Of a stretch of DNA of 64,000 bases, positions 34,203 through 46,130 are shown piece by piece. Source of the stretch: Collybiopsis luxurians FD-317 M1 (lineage: Eukaryota > Basidiomycota > Agaricomycetes > Agaricales > Omphalotaceae). Every line of letters begins with the position of its first letter. Within the stretch, counting starts at the first letter, position 1. The DNA is taken from NCBI GenBank assembly GCA_000827265.1, contig KN834777.1:478425-542424 (forward strand), read 5' to 3'. The position numbers and the translations under genes are program-made. A model generated the notes under the pieces. The model did not search any database, was not told the origin of the DNA, and was given only the letters and a program-made list of their open reading frames with translations.

Positions 34203-35498
34203 ATGGTTTCCACAACTACAACCACAACGAAAACTGACTCTGGTAAATCTGTTAGGACTGAGTGTACAGGTGAAGCTTTAGATACGGTCAAGAAGCATGA
34301 GAGGGACGAGGATTTGACGCTTTTCGGGGCCTGTTTTAGTCCGTTCGTGCAGCGTGTGTGGGTTGCACTTGAGGTCTTTGAGTTTCCATATAAAGTAGGT
34401 ATTGGTTTCTGCACGTTATTGAAATGGTATGGTACTGACCTCATGCTGTAGTACTGTGGGGACCAGATCAGATGATAGCGTAGCAGTCCTTACTTACCCT
34501 ACCGATTACAGGTGAAGTGGATCTGATAAAGAGACCCAGGGACTCGGCTCTACTCGAAATTTCCCCTAAAGGTCTTGTCCCGGCACTCAAGTTGAACAAT
34601 TTCAATCCGCCAAAGAGTCTTAATGAGAGTACAGTGATTTTGGAGTATATTAACGAGTATGTTTGATTTTCGCTTTAACTCACAAATGCGGGGTAAGACT
34701 TGACAATGCTGAACTTAATGCTTGCGTCAGTCTGGCGGAAACTACCATGGGGAAAAGTTTGCTTCCTCCTGCGACCAATCCGTGTATGTATCTTTTACCT
34801 TGGTTCTCCGAGGATTAAGATGTTAAGTCCTCATTATTGCGACTACAGACGCTCGAGCCCTCGTCCGACTCCAATGCCACCATATCAACCACTCGATCTT
34901 GCCTGCTTACTACCGGTACCTCCAAGCGCAAGACCAAGAGGTGCAGATCAGCACTGGGAAAGAGTATCACGAATCCATCGTGACCCTGGTGGGTTTGCTT
35001 GAACGCATGGAGAAAGAAGTGTTACAGAATGAAGTTGCGGACGCCGCTGGTCAAGGGGAGAAGAAAACTCTGGCAGTTGGATTGGGTCTTTGGATCGATG
35101 GGAATGAGGATATTGGATTGGCGGATGTTATGGTTGGACCGTGTGAGTGGAATGAAGCTCTCTTTTTTGCTTTCCTTTCATGATTAATCCTCCTCTGTAT
35201 AATAGGGCTTTACAGATCCACAACTGTTCTGAAGTATTACCGCGGATTCGAGCTTCCTGAAGGCCGAAAGTTTAATAATTGGCTACACAAATTGTTAAAT
35301 CATCCAGTTTTCAAGAAGACTAATAGTACGGATGATTTGTATTTGGAAAGTAATGAGGGGTGCGTCACGCTTTCTCAATTGAACGTTTGTAACGGCAGCT
35401 TACTTTCCTCCCTTGGTTGAATCTCGAAAAGAAACGCTTTCAATCGCTCGTCAAGTCAAATCACTAAAGCTGTGAATTCAGGCCGAGAACTGCCTTGA
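34203..35498 (+). CDS. Glutathione S-transferase (omega/Ure2-type architecture)
   Basis: Seven exons close in phase: 34203-34394, 34452-34455, 34512-34656, 34731-34783, 34849-35142, 35206-35359, 35432-35498, giving 302 residues. N-terminal thioredoxin fold: 'LFGACFSPFVQRVWVALEVF' (residues 40-59), 'EISPKGLVPALKLN' and 'NESTVILEYIN' (glutathione-site Glu-Ser). C-terminal helical domain: 'YARALVRLQCHHIN', 'GLADVMVGPWLYRSTTVLKY', 'RGFELP', ending 'FNRSSSQITKAVNSGRELP'. It would conjugate or reduce substrates with glutathione in the cytosol. The usual omega-class CPF reads SPF (Ser46), with Cys44 two residues before. Exon 2 is only 4 nt (TACT) yet gives the family-typical KYxEVD. The last acceptor (CGAAAAG) is weak. 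Intact frame. Confidence 0.9.
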
Positions 35499-36072
35499 TG
35501 TGACTGCTGGATATCTCCAGCGATATTGTATTGAACTTGTATACAAGCTACAGAATTTTATTCACTACGGCGGTTCCGATTTTTCGAACCGTAATTGTTA
35601 CTATAAATAAATTTGAAATAAATCCATGATTTCGACTGAAAAATAGTCGAAATTCGGAGAATTTTACGCCGGATATTGAGATCGAAAAAAAAAGACAATT
35701 AAAACTGAATTTCACTCAAAAAAGCACTTGATATTTCTTTTTAATTCCAGTAGACAAAAGACATTGATTTCGGCCACTATTGTTTCCAATTGTTGCCTGC
35801 AAAGGTAACTGAATTTCCTTTATTATTCAATTCAGATTTTGCCAGTCATAAAATCCTTTTTCTGGCCGAAAAAAGACTTGTTCTCTTTGGCTTTTAAGTG
35901 CATGGAATGGAATAAGATGCCGAGTTTCTGCTGTGACAATATTGTGCCTGATCCAAGACAGGCAATTTTGAAATTGATCTAAATTTTGCAATTTGTATTA
36001 TCTTGGACATGAGTACTGCCACATGTTAGTGTTGGCCCACTAATATGTCAAGTTTAATTATGCCTGGGGAAA
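35499..36072. other. AT-rich spacer
   Basis: No gene recognised. Short inverted phrases (TTCGACTGAAAAATAGTCGAA at 35635) occur. The transition from CpG-normal to CpG-poor sequence is about here. Confidence 0.4.
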
Positions 36073-36550
36073 CATAATGGTCAGTTCCTGGCTGTGGGTC
36101 CAACCCAGGAACTGACAGGAAACCGGGCTGAGTAATCAGTATGTGAGCACCCAAGAGCGCTTATTCTTCGCTTCTCTCAATTTGTGCTGCATGGACTCAC
36201 TCGCCCAATCCCACCTCTACCTCCCTGATAAAAATAATCAAAATGTGAGTGAATCAATGGACTAGTATCATAAACTAAGAGACTAAACTTTGCTCATTAG
36301 AGTCCCATTTGTCATATCATTTATAAAAGCTTTGGTCTTTCCAGTGGCAAAGAAGTTCAAAAGTTAGAGTCTATTTCTTGGGAGGAACTAGCTCCTTCTG
36401 GCCTCAATCCGGTTGAATGCAACCCCACTACAGCATTGAAGCTTGATGCTGCCACCAATACATTGAAGAAAATGAAATGTTCAAAATGGAATGTGGCCAT
36501 TGCCATACATGTCCTGGGACATATGCACAGCAATCTCAATTGTGTTCATA

Positions 36551-37536
36551 CATCAGGAAAAATGGTCTGAGCCTCAGGTTACCTAGGAGGCAACCTGGAA
36601 CAACTTGAGAGACCTGGGTGACCTAGGTGACCTGTGCGACCTGGGCAAACCAAGGATACCTGAGGAGTGATGCTGTAAATATTACCAAATAAGGCAAAAT
36701 TATATTGAATGTATATACCTATGCTTTAATCTATTTTAAATGCATGACAAGGACACCTTAGTTGTAGATAACTCATAGAAACTGAAATTTGACATAAGTC
36801 ACATGATGCAACTCTGTGAGCTGTCTACAATCAAAATAATCTTCATATGGTCAAAACAAGTATATCACAATTATACCATACTATATACACACTATATGCT
36901 CTTTATTGTACTGTAATACATTATAAAGTATAATACCTGACAAAAATGTACACCATATATACTATACATAAAATATGTACAAGTTCAATACTACTACTTC
37001 TACTATACAAGTACAATAGCTCACTATATACAGTAGAATAGAATACAAACAGTAATATATAAAGATATATTATTTTTACTTATTAACCCTTTATGCAACC
37101 TGGGGTACCTCAGGTAACCTGAGCCAACCTGAGCCAACCTGGGGCAACCTGAGACAACCTAGGACAACCTACATCAGGAAAAATGCCCTATTGCCCAGAG
37201 AGCTAGGGCCAGCCTAGAGACACCCCCCCAATCCTAGGAAACCTCAGGGATCCTGTGAAGCCTGAGTGCAGCCTGAGCTGACCTCAGTGGCCCCAGGGAT
37301 CCCAGGCTGCCCCAGGGATTCTCAGGATACCTGAGGTTACTTAGGATTGGGGGGGTGTCCCTAGGCTGGCCCTGGCTCTCTGGGAAAAAGGTACTTTTCC
37401 TGATGTAGGGCACCCTAGGATATAGGGGTTGGACTGTGGAAACCTAGGTAACCTAAGTACTTGAAGTGTCCTATGCTTCTTAGGTTTCTTGAGGTTGTTA
37501 TAATTTAACCCCAAGCTCAAGCTATTTTTCCTGATG
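36551..37536. mobile_element. CATCAGGAAAA-ended element, long form (copy 1)
   Basis: Ends CATCAGGAAAAA / TTTTTCCTGATG are perfect inverted repeats, flanked by TA on both sides. The ends are rich in CCTGAGG, CCTAGG and CAACCTG phrases and the centre is AT-rich with many TATAC/TAGTA units. 986 bp, no protein. The core (CTGTCTACAATCAAAA...CTTC.TATGGTCAAAACA) is shared with the copy at 44586. A second element is inserted at 37172-37405. Confidence 0.8.
37172..37405. mobile_element. CATCAGGAAAA-ended element, 234-bp form (nested)
   Basis: CATCAGGAAAAATGCCC... and its inverse near the right end (TACTTTTCCTGATG), TA duplicated at both sides. The arms pair over about 60 bases (CCCAGAGAGC.AGGGCCAGCC with complement). 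Same length (234 bp) as the copy at 43967. Confidence 0.8.
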
Positions 37537-37673
37537 TACACCATCCACACTGAGCTACTGTACAACATCCATACACTGTTCATATGCTATCTCCACCATC
37601 TATAATATTGCTTTTTCACTTATTGTACAGCACTATATTGCTTCTTTGATAATTGTGCAGTGACAGCAATGAC

Positions 37674-38264
37674 AATGTTTCTGCAGTCTGAACCTGAACT
37701 GGACTTCAGGTTCAGGTCCAGTTTGGGAAAACTCCTGGACTAAACTCCAGGTGCAGTTCAAGGTTCAGCAGGTCTCTGAACCTATGAACCAGACCTGAAC
37801 CTCCTGAACCTCCAATCCCCAAGGGATACCAGAAGGTCAGTAACTCTGAAAATTTCACCAGATTTTCAGCTCCCACTGTACCAAAAAAAACCAACTTTAA
37901 AGTGAAATTCTGTTCTACTCCAGCAGTTGCTAGCAGTGCTGCCTACAATTGACCAACTTCTGCACAAAATGTGACCATGTCACATGATAATGATGTCATC
38001 CTTCCAAATCTGGTATCTTGTAGACCCTGCTGCTATTTCTGACTGTATCAGTAATCCTAGATTAATACAGAAAAAAACTGCTTATAAATGTAATTGTTCA
38101 GGAAAAAAATGCAAAGAAAAAAATGTTGCTTCATTAGAGGTTTGAACCCAGACCTGAACCTGAGGTTCAAGGTTCAAGAATTTATGAACTGGACCTGGGG
38201 TTCAGGTTCAAGGTTTGGCAAAAAGGCCAGATTCATGGACTGAACTGAACTGCAGCAACCCCGG
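37674..38264. mobile_element. Foldback made of GAACCTGAAC palindromic phrases
   Basis: The ends (GTTTCTGCAGTCTGAACCTG and, inverted, GTTGCTGCAGTTCAG) and dense GGTTCAGG/CCTGAACC phrases in 37688-37810 and 38148-38245 pair with each other. The centre is AT-rich. No protein. A non-autonomous element or decayed minisatellite. Confidence 0.55.
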
Positions 38265-38889
38265 GCAATGAACTAGTTGTACTTTTGGTCAATATGACAA
38301 TAATTGTACAGCCTGTTGACTGGACTATGAATAATGTTGATCAGCAGACTGGTGAACTTGGCAATGAGTGTGGTGATTCACAGCAATGAGTATGGAGCAC
38401 ATACCTCAAAGTGATAGAACAATCTGTGTTATTCATTGCAGCGAGTGAGTCATTGCAGCACAAAATTGAGAGAAGTCAAGAATGAGCACTCTTGGCATCC
38501 TGATTACTCAGCCCAGTTTCCCACCAGTTCCTGTGCTGGACCCACCAGATCCAGCCAATAACTAACCATTATCACTGTGGTGGATCAAAAATTTTGCAGC
38601 CAAAATTATTTCTGTAATTAATTTTTTGTATAAAAATTAATTTCATAAGTAAATAATTAGAAATTTTGCCAGGAAAAAATTCCTAAATTAAAATTTGCAT
38701 ATATCTCAAATTTTGCAAAGGATATCTTATATTTTTCCAAAATGAATAATGACATTGATGTTCTTTTTTGCCCAAAAATAGTTTTCTTTTATGGCGCATG
38801 AAATCTATTCCCAGTTCTTGGTCCAAAACTGGGCTGGAACTGGGCTGACAAATTTGTATTTTGCTATGCAATGGTGACAGAGTTACAGA

Positions 38890-39440
38890 TGTGGAAGAAG
38901 GAGTTGAACCTCAGAAGGTTCTGGGGGTTCACAGTCAAGAGGAAGACAAGAAGAGAATGTGTAAACAGCCCTTCAGAACTGAATGCAATGGAAAAGGGAG
39001 TAAGGGAAGTAGGGATACTAAAAATATAGGAACCACCTTGTTGTTGCAGGGCCAAACACGGAGAATGCTAATGCTGGAGGCCTTGTTGGACCTCCTCACA
39101 CAAGTATAAGAATCTTAGTGGGCTAAAATTGTCCCCCTTCTCATTCAACCTTACTCTACTTATGTACAAAGTCCAAAAACAGTAACCAGGAAGCCTATGT
39201 ACCTTCCTCAGTTCTGGTGCTTCTTTCACCAGGACTCAACTCCTCACTAAATCCCCAACCTCTTACTTGTCTCCTCCCCCTCATACTCTCTCCTCAACAG
39301 CTACTGTACCAAAAAGAAAAGAAAAAAAAACATATCACTACATTACCCATGTACTAATATAACTTTGTCTGAATATGTACATGAAATATGAAATGCTACA
39401 AGAAAATGCTCCACTGTGTGAAGTCTGAACAATGTTGTGA
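38890..39440 (-). repeat. Gypsy LTR, 3' copy (minus orientation)
   Basis: Begins on the plus strand TGTGGAAGAAGGAGTTGAAC and ends near GAACAATGTTGTGA. About 90% identical by eye to 48182-48723; differences are mostly C/T and G/A. Confidence 0.85.
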
Positions 39441-39655
39441 TTTGCAAAGCCAGACAACCCCTTGACAGATTGGAGCATTGCCAGGGGCTTATGAGAGATT
39501 CAGTGTGGTCAACACAATTCTATGTGCACACTAGTTGGCACAACTACACAGGGGGGTACTTGAGGCGCTGACCTTGGTAACCATCCAGGAGACAGAATAA
39601 AGCAAGATGAGTCAAAAATGGAATGAACAGTTGATGTCAAATGATGAAGGACACA

Positions 39656-40738
39656 TCAGTCAGTTGCATTGTGAGCTAAACAGTTGACATAGTCAGGGAT
39701 GGTGCAATAGGCCCATTTGCACCATTCCTGCCAATCTGCTTCCCATTCTCTCTGCATCCATAAATTAACTACCATGAGGAAGTCAGTGAAAGACACACTG
39801 AAAGCTACATGCACCCTTTTGTCCATACTCATCCAATATGCAAAACAAGTCTCCTCAATGATACCTTGAACTCCTCTCAGCAGCTTTTTTGATCCATGCT
39901 CCATGACTGTCCATTTACCTGTGTCCAATTCCTCTGTAACAGTAAAATGTCAGACCATCTTTTTCCAAGAGAATGCCATATTCCTTCACTCAAACCTGCC
40001 TGGGACAAAGTTTCTTTCCATCACAGAGCATTCAATGTCACTATAAGATACTTCAATGTCCCACTGCCAGATTGTGTACACAATCAGCAAGGTGACCAGT
40101 TTGTTGCCTAAGAGCACCTCAGCAACCCCATACATGAATGGAACTGCCAAATTGCAATGGAATGGCACATTGTAGGGAGAACAAAAAAGATAACCTTCAG
40201 GATATCTGAACAGTGTCAAGGTGCTAGAATCCATAGGGCAGCAATCCAAATGAATACCTTGAATTGAGCAAAGTGGAGGGGCCATTGTGTGATCCATTGC
40301 CCAATTCCATTGAATTTCATGTGCCAGACTATAAGCCACTGTGCTTACCCTCCACAGATCAGTATCAGAGCCATGAGTCATAGGTTGAGAAGGAGTAAAA
40401 TGGACCATTGGCACATGATAGCCCATCTCTTGCAATCCATTATCAAGATAGAGAGTATGTTGCACCCATCAACCATGCCTCTCTTGTGCTAGAATCTCAA
40501 TACACTCTTCTATGTGTTCCTCAAGCTGCTCTTTGAACTTGTAAACAATGCCCCTTGCTTTGTCACTGGCTATTTCTTGCTTTTCAAATTCTACCACAAA
40601 TGGGAAAAGGTCTTGGTCTCCACCTTTGAACAGCCAAGAATACAGAATCTGCTGGGAAGGGAAGAAAAAGTTAAGTTCATCAAAATTGTTGTTGTGTGCT
40701 GTATATTTAATGTGGTGATAAGCTGATTTTTTGGCCAC
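39656..40738 (-). CDS. Extra open frames downstream of integrase in the Gypsy element
   Basis: Three adjoining minus-strand frames: 40738-40469 (MAKKSAYHHIKYTAHNNNFD), about 40465-39986 ('MGYHVPMVHFTPSQPM', 'WRVSTVAYSLAHEIQWNWAM') and 39928-39656 ('WEADWQEWCKWAYC'). Neighbouring frames overlap or nearly touch, so one original gene of about 350 residues broken by one or two frameshifts is likely. It lies between integrase and the 3' LTR, where most Gypsy elements have nothing or an env-like gene. No transmembrane segment or known domain was seen; Trp- and His-rich. Function unknown. Confidence 0.45.
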
Positions 40739-42241
40739 AGATCAAAATGTAACAAACACTAGATCCTGTGTTTTGTTAGGACAATTAAGAGGTGTCAAAG
40801 GACTGTAGTGAGCCCAAGCTGTCAGTCAAATCTGGAGAAGACCTATTGTATTCATAAGGGTAGCTAAATGACAGTACATGTTTAGGGTACCTTGTGAGGC
40901 ACCTATGCTCTAAGTCCTGAGTGCACCATGAGGAACTTCAATGACTGCCTGGATCACAGTCGATGAAGTTCAGTCAAGCTTGTAGACCACAAGATGGCCT
41001 AGGTCAATGAAGGACTTTACTCAGAAGGGGAAACTTTGCACATGTGTTTTTCACAGTCTAACTGTTTGGTGGAGAGTCTATGAACCTTAAAGTTTGGCAA
41101 CTCTGGTTGTGCAAAGGAAATGACGGTCACATGGATATCACAGTGGGCCTTGATAAGTCTCAAAAAGCTGATGCAGTACAGTTCAGTGAACATGAGGCTA
41201 AACTCTATGACTGGAGGTCTAGGCATCCTTGGCAATACTATTATTAGTAGCAAGGGCATGGAAAGAAATGAAAAGATGAGCTGGCCAAGAGGAAGGAAAT
41301 AATCTCATTGGCTAGCAGATAAAAGACAGGATATGACTCGATGAATCCTTGGTAAGAATCCAAGATGACTCAAGTTGAAAAACAATTCTGAAAAGCTGAT
41401 AGGCTACAAGGTGGCTGTGGACCAGGCAGAAGTAGATTATGACTTTAGCCTGCAGCTGATTGATAAATCAATGAGCCAAAAAGAGTAACTCATTGAAAGG
41501 AAAAGAATGAAAATGACTTATTCTACAAGATATAATCAAATCTATTGATGAATGTGGACATACTTGGGTTTGTACAAATATTAAGTAATGTCAAAGATAT
41601 TATTGTTTGTATCAGTATAAAAGGTGTAACTGTATGTAGGAGAAATCTCAGTTTGGGACATAAGCCTATCTCAATGTGCTAGAGTGGCAAGATTATCAAC
41701 AGGGTTAAAGTGTCTTAGCTGTTAATAGCTATAATCACTCACATTGACCACTGGACTCAGTTGGATAGGAATTTCTATTTGAAACTCCCGGAAACTAGAC
41801 TGCAAAGTCATTGACATATCTTGAGGAGAGGGACTGGATATAGGGTGAACCTCATATGGACCTCACCTCCCCAGCATATACTGCCCAGGCTTTAGTCTAC
41901 AAAGAAATAGGTTGAACAGTTGGTGACTTGTTTAAGCTTTGGCAAAGACAGTCTGAATACACTAAGCCCACTTGAAATGAAGTAGAGTGTGTAAAAGCCT
42001 GCAAGGTGACCTGTGGATTGTGCCATATAAGCATTGATGGTGGTTCTTGCTCAATGAAGGGACTGAAGTGACCTGTGGATTGCACCATATAAGCTTCCTT
42101 ATTCCAAGTGACCTTAGGAACATGCCTAATAAGCTTGAAGACAAGTGAACTCTGGTATAGCTGGCTAAGCTTGTGGTGTTCAGTTGCTTTGATGACACTG
42201 ACTGAGTAAGACTGGTAGTTGAGCTTGTTGACCTTTACACC

Positions 42242-42385
42242 CCCCCCNCNNNNNNNNNNNNNNNNNNNNNNNNNNNNNNNNNNNNNNNNNNNNNNNNNNN
42301 NNNNNNNNNNNNNNNNNNNNNNNNNNNNNNNNNNNNNNNNNNNNNNNNNNNNNNNNNNNNCCCCCCCCCCCCCCCCCCCCCCCCC
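42242..42385. repeat. Poly-C tract with assembly gap
   Basis: C-run interrupted by Ns (42248-42360), then 25 C. It lies in the Gypsy element. Frames across it are artefacts. Confidence 0.9.
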
Positions 42386-43140
42386 ACTTCTGTTTCTTCT
42401 GTATTCATTGTGTTTGGCAACATTGACCAATGTAGTCTACATAATCCTTTTCTTTCTCTTCAACTGTGTTCCACTATTTGACTATATGCAATGGAACCTT
42501 TGACAACCTCCTTACCTGCATACTATACCTTTCAGTCTGATCTGATTGGGTTAAAAGCAGATTCTTTGCAAGTTCATTACTAGCTCAGATCACACTTATT
42601 AGTGGTGAATCCAATTCAAGGCCCTCTTTATTGAGCCTGACAGCCCATGCACTACTCCTTCTGCTGCATCTTACCTCCTGCCAATGAGGAGGACAAAATT
42701 TGGAAATAGGTCCTGTGGCATAACAGGGAAAATGGACCAATTGGTTATCCCTAGAATGAAAGAAAAGGTGTTGAAAATAATGTTGTTCATAGTCAAACAA
42801 AATTGCAATGGAGGGAAGTGAGAACTAGCAATGGAGAGGAAAAGAAACAAAAATTTTACTTATAAGTATGACATTCATATTGAATGAAGATAGAATGGCG
42901 AAAGGAGAGAAAATTAGAAGGTGTATCCAGTATGGTAAGGAGTGTGATTCTCATGTCCATATGCATGCCAAGATGTTCTTTTGACAGCTGAACCAGATCC
43001 AATCAGTATGAAGAAAATGGTTGAGAGGAAATGGATGCATGGAGGGAATCAAATGGTATGTACTCATTGTCCTCATATGCTGTGTCCACTATCAAACAAA
43101 CTGTCTTCATGTTGTATCACAAGGCCAGTACTTTTACCTG

Positions 43141-43931
43141 TCAAACTTTCAGATGGGTAGGTATATGTGAGCAAAGAGTCTGATTCTCTGGTTGGAAAAA
43201 AAACAAGCGGAGGTGCTGGGCATGAACATGACTGTGTAGATAGGTGCCATTGAGCTCTTGCAGAATGTACAAACTGTTCTCCCTCTTCTTGTGGACAATG
43301 TAAGGTCCAGAATAAGTCCAGTCTGATTTGTTACCCTGCTGCATCTCCAACTATGACTCCCACAACCAAATGTACATCCCCACCTCAAATTTGTGAAAAT
43401 CAAACTTTCCATTATGCTTCCTGGCCATATTATCAATTGCTGTTTGTTGCATCGCTCTTAGTTTTGTGTAGGCCAAATGCAACTTTGGATCTCACCATTG
43501 TAGTTGGAGGATGCAGGTTGTGATCAATTCTGCTGTAGTTGAAACCTTGTCCCAATCTAGCATTTGCCAAGTCACTTCCAGAATGTTAAAAGAGAGCACT
43601 GGGTGCATGCTGTAAAGTAGATAGTATGGAGAAAATGCTGTTGCCCTTGAAGCTGTGATCCTTAGAGCAAACAACACTGGAGATATGGCCAGTTTTCAAT
43701 TGCATCCCCTGTAGCTTTGACAATTGCTTTGACTAGTGGTATGTGTGACCTCTTGACCACCCTGTTTCCTTGTGGATGATACAGCATTGAAACCATAATC
43801 AGCCAATAGAACCTATCTGCTAGGTGTCTGTAAGTTGCATCTTGCCCCCAGTGTCCTGTCTTGTTGTGAGCCATGGCAAGCAGTTCTCCCCATTTCCTTT
43901 CTATTTCTGCCACCATGCATGGGAGGCCCAA
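43141..43931 (-). pseudogene. Gypsy integrase remnant with core deletion
   Basis: Starts with the zinc-binding type block 'HNKTGHWGQDATYRHLADRF' then 'YWLIM', jumps directly to 'YHPQGNRVVKRSHIPLVKAI', continues with the C-terminal part 'TAFSPYYLLYSMHPVLSFNI' and ends 'SGPYIVHKK' and 'LYILQELNGTYLHSHV'. Integrases use two Asp and one Glu; the block with the Asp residues is deleted and the Glu of the 'GNxVxERxH' signature is Lys. The remnant needs at least two frame changes (43662, 43492). It cannot catalyse integration. Confidence 0.85.
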
Positions 43932-43966
43932 GTCTCCTTTCCTTGGTAACAGCCAGATCTTGCCAT

Positions 43967-44200
43967 CATCAGGAAAATTCCCTTAAGTCCAGGTTACCCA
44001 GAGATACCCCCCAAATCCTGAATAGCCTCAGGATCCCTCAGAATCCCTGGGGTGTCTGAGAACCCTGAGGGTGCCCTGGGGAACCCTGGGGATGATTTCA
44101 AGTGACCTCAGGGCTCTCAGGGAGCCCAGGGACTCTGAGACTGTCCAGGATTTGGGGGGTATCTCTGGGCAACCTGGATTTAGGGGATTTTTTCCTGATG
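43967..44200. mobile_element. CATCAGGAAAA-ended element, 234-bp form (copy 3)
   Basis: CATCAGGAAAATTCCC... and ...TTTTTTCCTGATG are inverted ends, flanked by AT on both sides. Arms pair over about 55 bases (CCAGGTTACCCAGAGATACC with GGTATCTCTGGGCAACCTGG). Same length as 37172-37405. Inserted just upstream of the integrase remnant. Confidence 0.8.
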
Positions 44201-44585
44201 ATCCCTGATGAAGACATGCTGCATTTAGCAAATGTAATTCACCCTCTCTCAGTGTCTATTTGTGACAGCCACCTTCCATCTTCCAAATACCTCCATATCT
44301 CTTTCCAAAACCTGTCCCCATCCTCATCCCTCATCTTATGCTTATGCACAGAAAGCACCTCTGCCTGATGTTCTGAAAGCATGATTTTGCAAGTTCACCT
44401 GCTTGTTCCCTAGTGTGAATGTGTCAACCTCCTCAACACTCTTTGCCTCTACAAACTCATCTGAGTTCCTAATGGTTGTTGATACAACTGTCCTTAGGGA
44501 GGATACCATTAAGAATGAAAAATCCTTGTCTATGTCCATAATTACACCCACACTGTTCCCTATGAAACTCAGCTGGGTCAACATT

Positions 44586-45512
44586 CATCTGGAAAAGTAC
44601 TTAAAGCCTAGGCAAGCACTGGAAGCCTGAGGACTCCCAGGATATTGGCCAATTCCTAGGAGCCCTCAGGCACTCTAGATTGCTCAGGTTACCTGGGATT
44701 CCTAGGTTTTGAGCCAATTCTTAGGCTCCCTGGGAGATATCTGAGGTATCCTCAGGAGTCCCTGAGGGCTTCCTGGGAATCCCTAGGGATCCCTGGGACA
44801 GAGGTATTTTAAATATATAGTTATGTATTAGTCTTGGATAATTCCACAATAAAAACTCTTATTTGGCTGCAAATTCTTGCAGATTTGAGCATTAAAAAAA
44901 ATCACATGATGTGCTCACTGTTAACTGTCTACAATCAAAAAAACTTCCTCATGGTCAAAACATGTTCATTATTATTATAACTCACTGTATAAACACTATA
45001 TACATGTTTATAGGTCTTGTACTATACCAATATACTATGGTCAAGTATGTTAACTTAATACAAAGCTTATACTAGTATATTTTAGTATAATATAATGTAT
45101 TGTAAAGTGTAATAACTAACAAGAGTTCACAGTCACTATAATACAATATATAATATCCAAAATATAGTACTAAAACTACTTCAGTATAAGAGATTAAGAT
45201 AGGAGTAATACCTACAGTACAACAAGAAGTAGAGTGAGTATAAGAAGAGACCAAAGAATATTATTATTTTGTGTTCATATTGTGAGGCCTTCAGGATGCC
45301 TCAGAGATACCCAGGGCTCCCTAGGGAAACTCAAAGAAGCACAGGGAAATTCAGGCTACCTTGAGAAAACTGAGTTTCTAAAGGATTGGGGGGGTGTCCC
45401 TTGGCACCCTCAGTGCCCCTAGGATACCCAGGCCACCCAGGCACCCTAGACACCTTCAAACTTCTTCAAGTTAGTTTATAGGTGCCAGGGCTTTAGAGTA
45501 TTTTTCCAGATG
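44586..45512. mobile_element. CATC(T)GGAAAA-ended element, long form (copy 4)
   Basis: CATCTGGAAAAG and TTTTTCCAGATG are inverted ends, flanked by TT on both sides. The interior (ATCACATGATG, CTGTCTACAATCAAAA, ATGGTCAAAACA) is homologous to 36551-37536. 927 bp, no protein. Inserted in the Gypsy element between protease and integrase. Confidence 0.8.
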
Positions 45513-45799
45513 TTGAGGGTTGATGCATGTGTGTCCCACTATCCCCTCTCAAATTCCTACTGACTAACCCAGAATATTTGACAGCAATTAGCTTCATTAT
45601 GTATTCTGTGCTCTGCAACAAATCATTCATCCACCTCAAAGCCTCCATCTCCCATCCAATCTGGTAATCATATGCCTCCAAAAACTTGTCCTGTTCCTGC
45701 TTCATTTCCACTTCCTCCCTGGGTACAATTGCACAATGTGACAGCACATCTTCAGCTTTATGGGCAGATGCAGGGACATGATTTGTTTCAAAATTAAAG

Positions 45800-46130
45800 A
45801 GCCATATCCAAACTACCTAATACAGGATAGGTGCATATCTTTGGACAATGGGAGCCATCCTTGTGGCATGCTCAAATAGCATCCTGGTGACACTTGTCAT
45901 CTGGGTCTGTGAGCATAAGTTGAACATGTGGAAGATGATCCTTATTCCCATCAGCCCAAAGGAATAACTGAACATGCCCCAACCACCAATAATCAATCTT
46001 GGCTGTGCACCACTGAAGGAATGGCTGTCCCAGGATGATTTTCCACTACGATCCAATGGGGTGGCAAGTGATAAAGAGGTGATGAAGGAACTCATGTTTC
46101 CCCAACATCATTGAAGCCTCCATATCCATC
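45800..46130 (-). pseudogene. Gypsy aspartic protease remnant
   Basis: The minus strand reads 'LMDMEASMMLGK' (degraded LLDxGAS active-site block) and about 25 residues later 'IILGQPFLQWCTAKIDYW', matching the ILGMPWLxxxNPxIDW end block of Gypsy proteases. The catalytic Asp-Ser/Thr-Gly is altered (D-M-E-A-S). Frame breaks occur. 45513-45800 carries a gag- or spacer-like frame without a known domain. Confidence 0.6.

Larger units (their letters stand above)
36073..38582. mobile_element. Inverted-repeat element hosting nested insertions
   Basis: Bases about 36073-36205 and 38447-38582 are reverse complements (shared phrases: 'GGGCTGAGTAATCAG', 'CTTCTCTCAATTT.GTGCTGCA', 'GACTCACTCGC', 'CAGGAACTG'). 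No transposase frame is visible between them. Two CATCAGGAAAA elements and one GAACCTGAAC foldback lie inside, so the original element was short and later filled by others. Target duplication unclear. Confidence 0.6.

Noticed and set aside
43900..46100. Gypsy reverse transcriptase between protease and integrase
   Set aside because: No YxDD-type block was seen, and after removing two inserted elements the space is too small.
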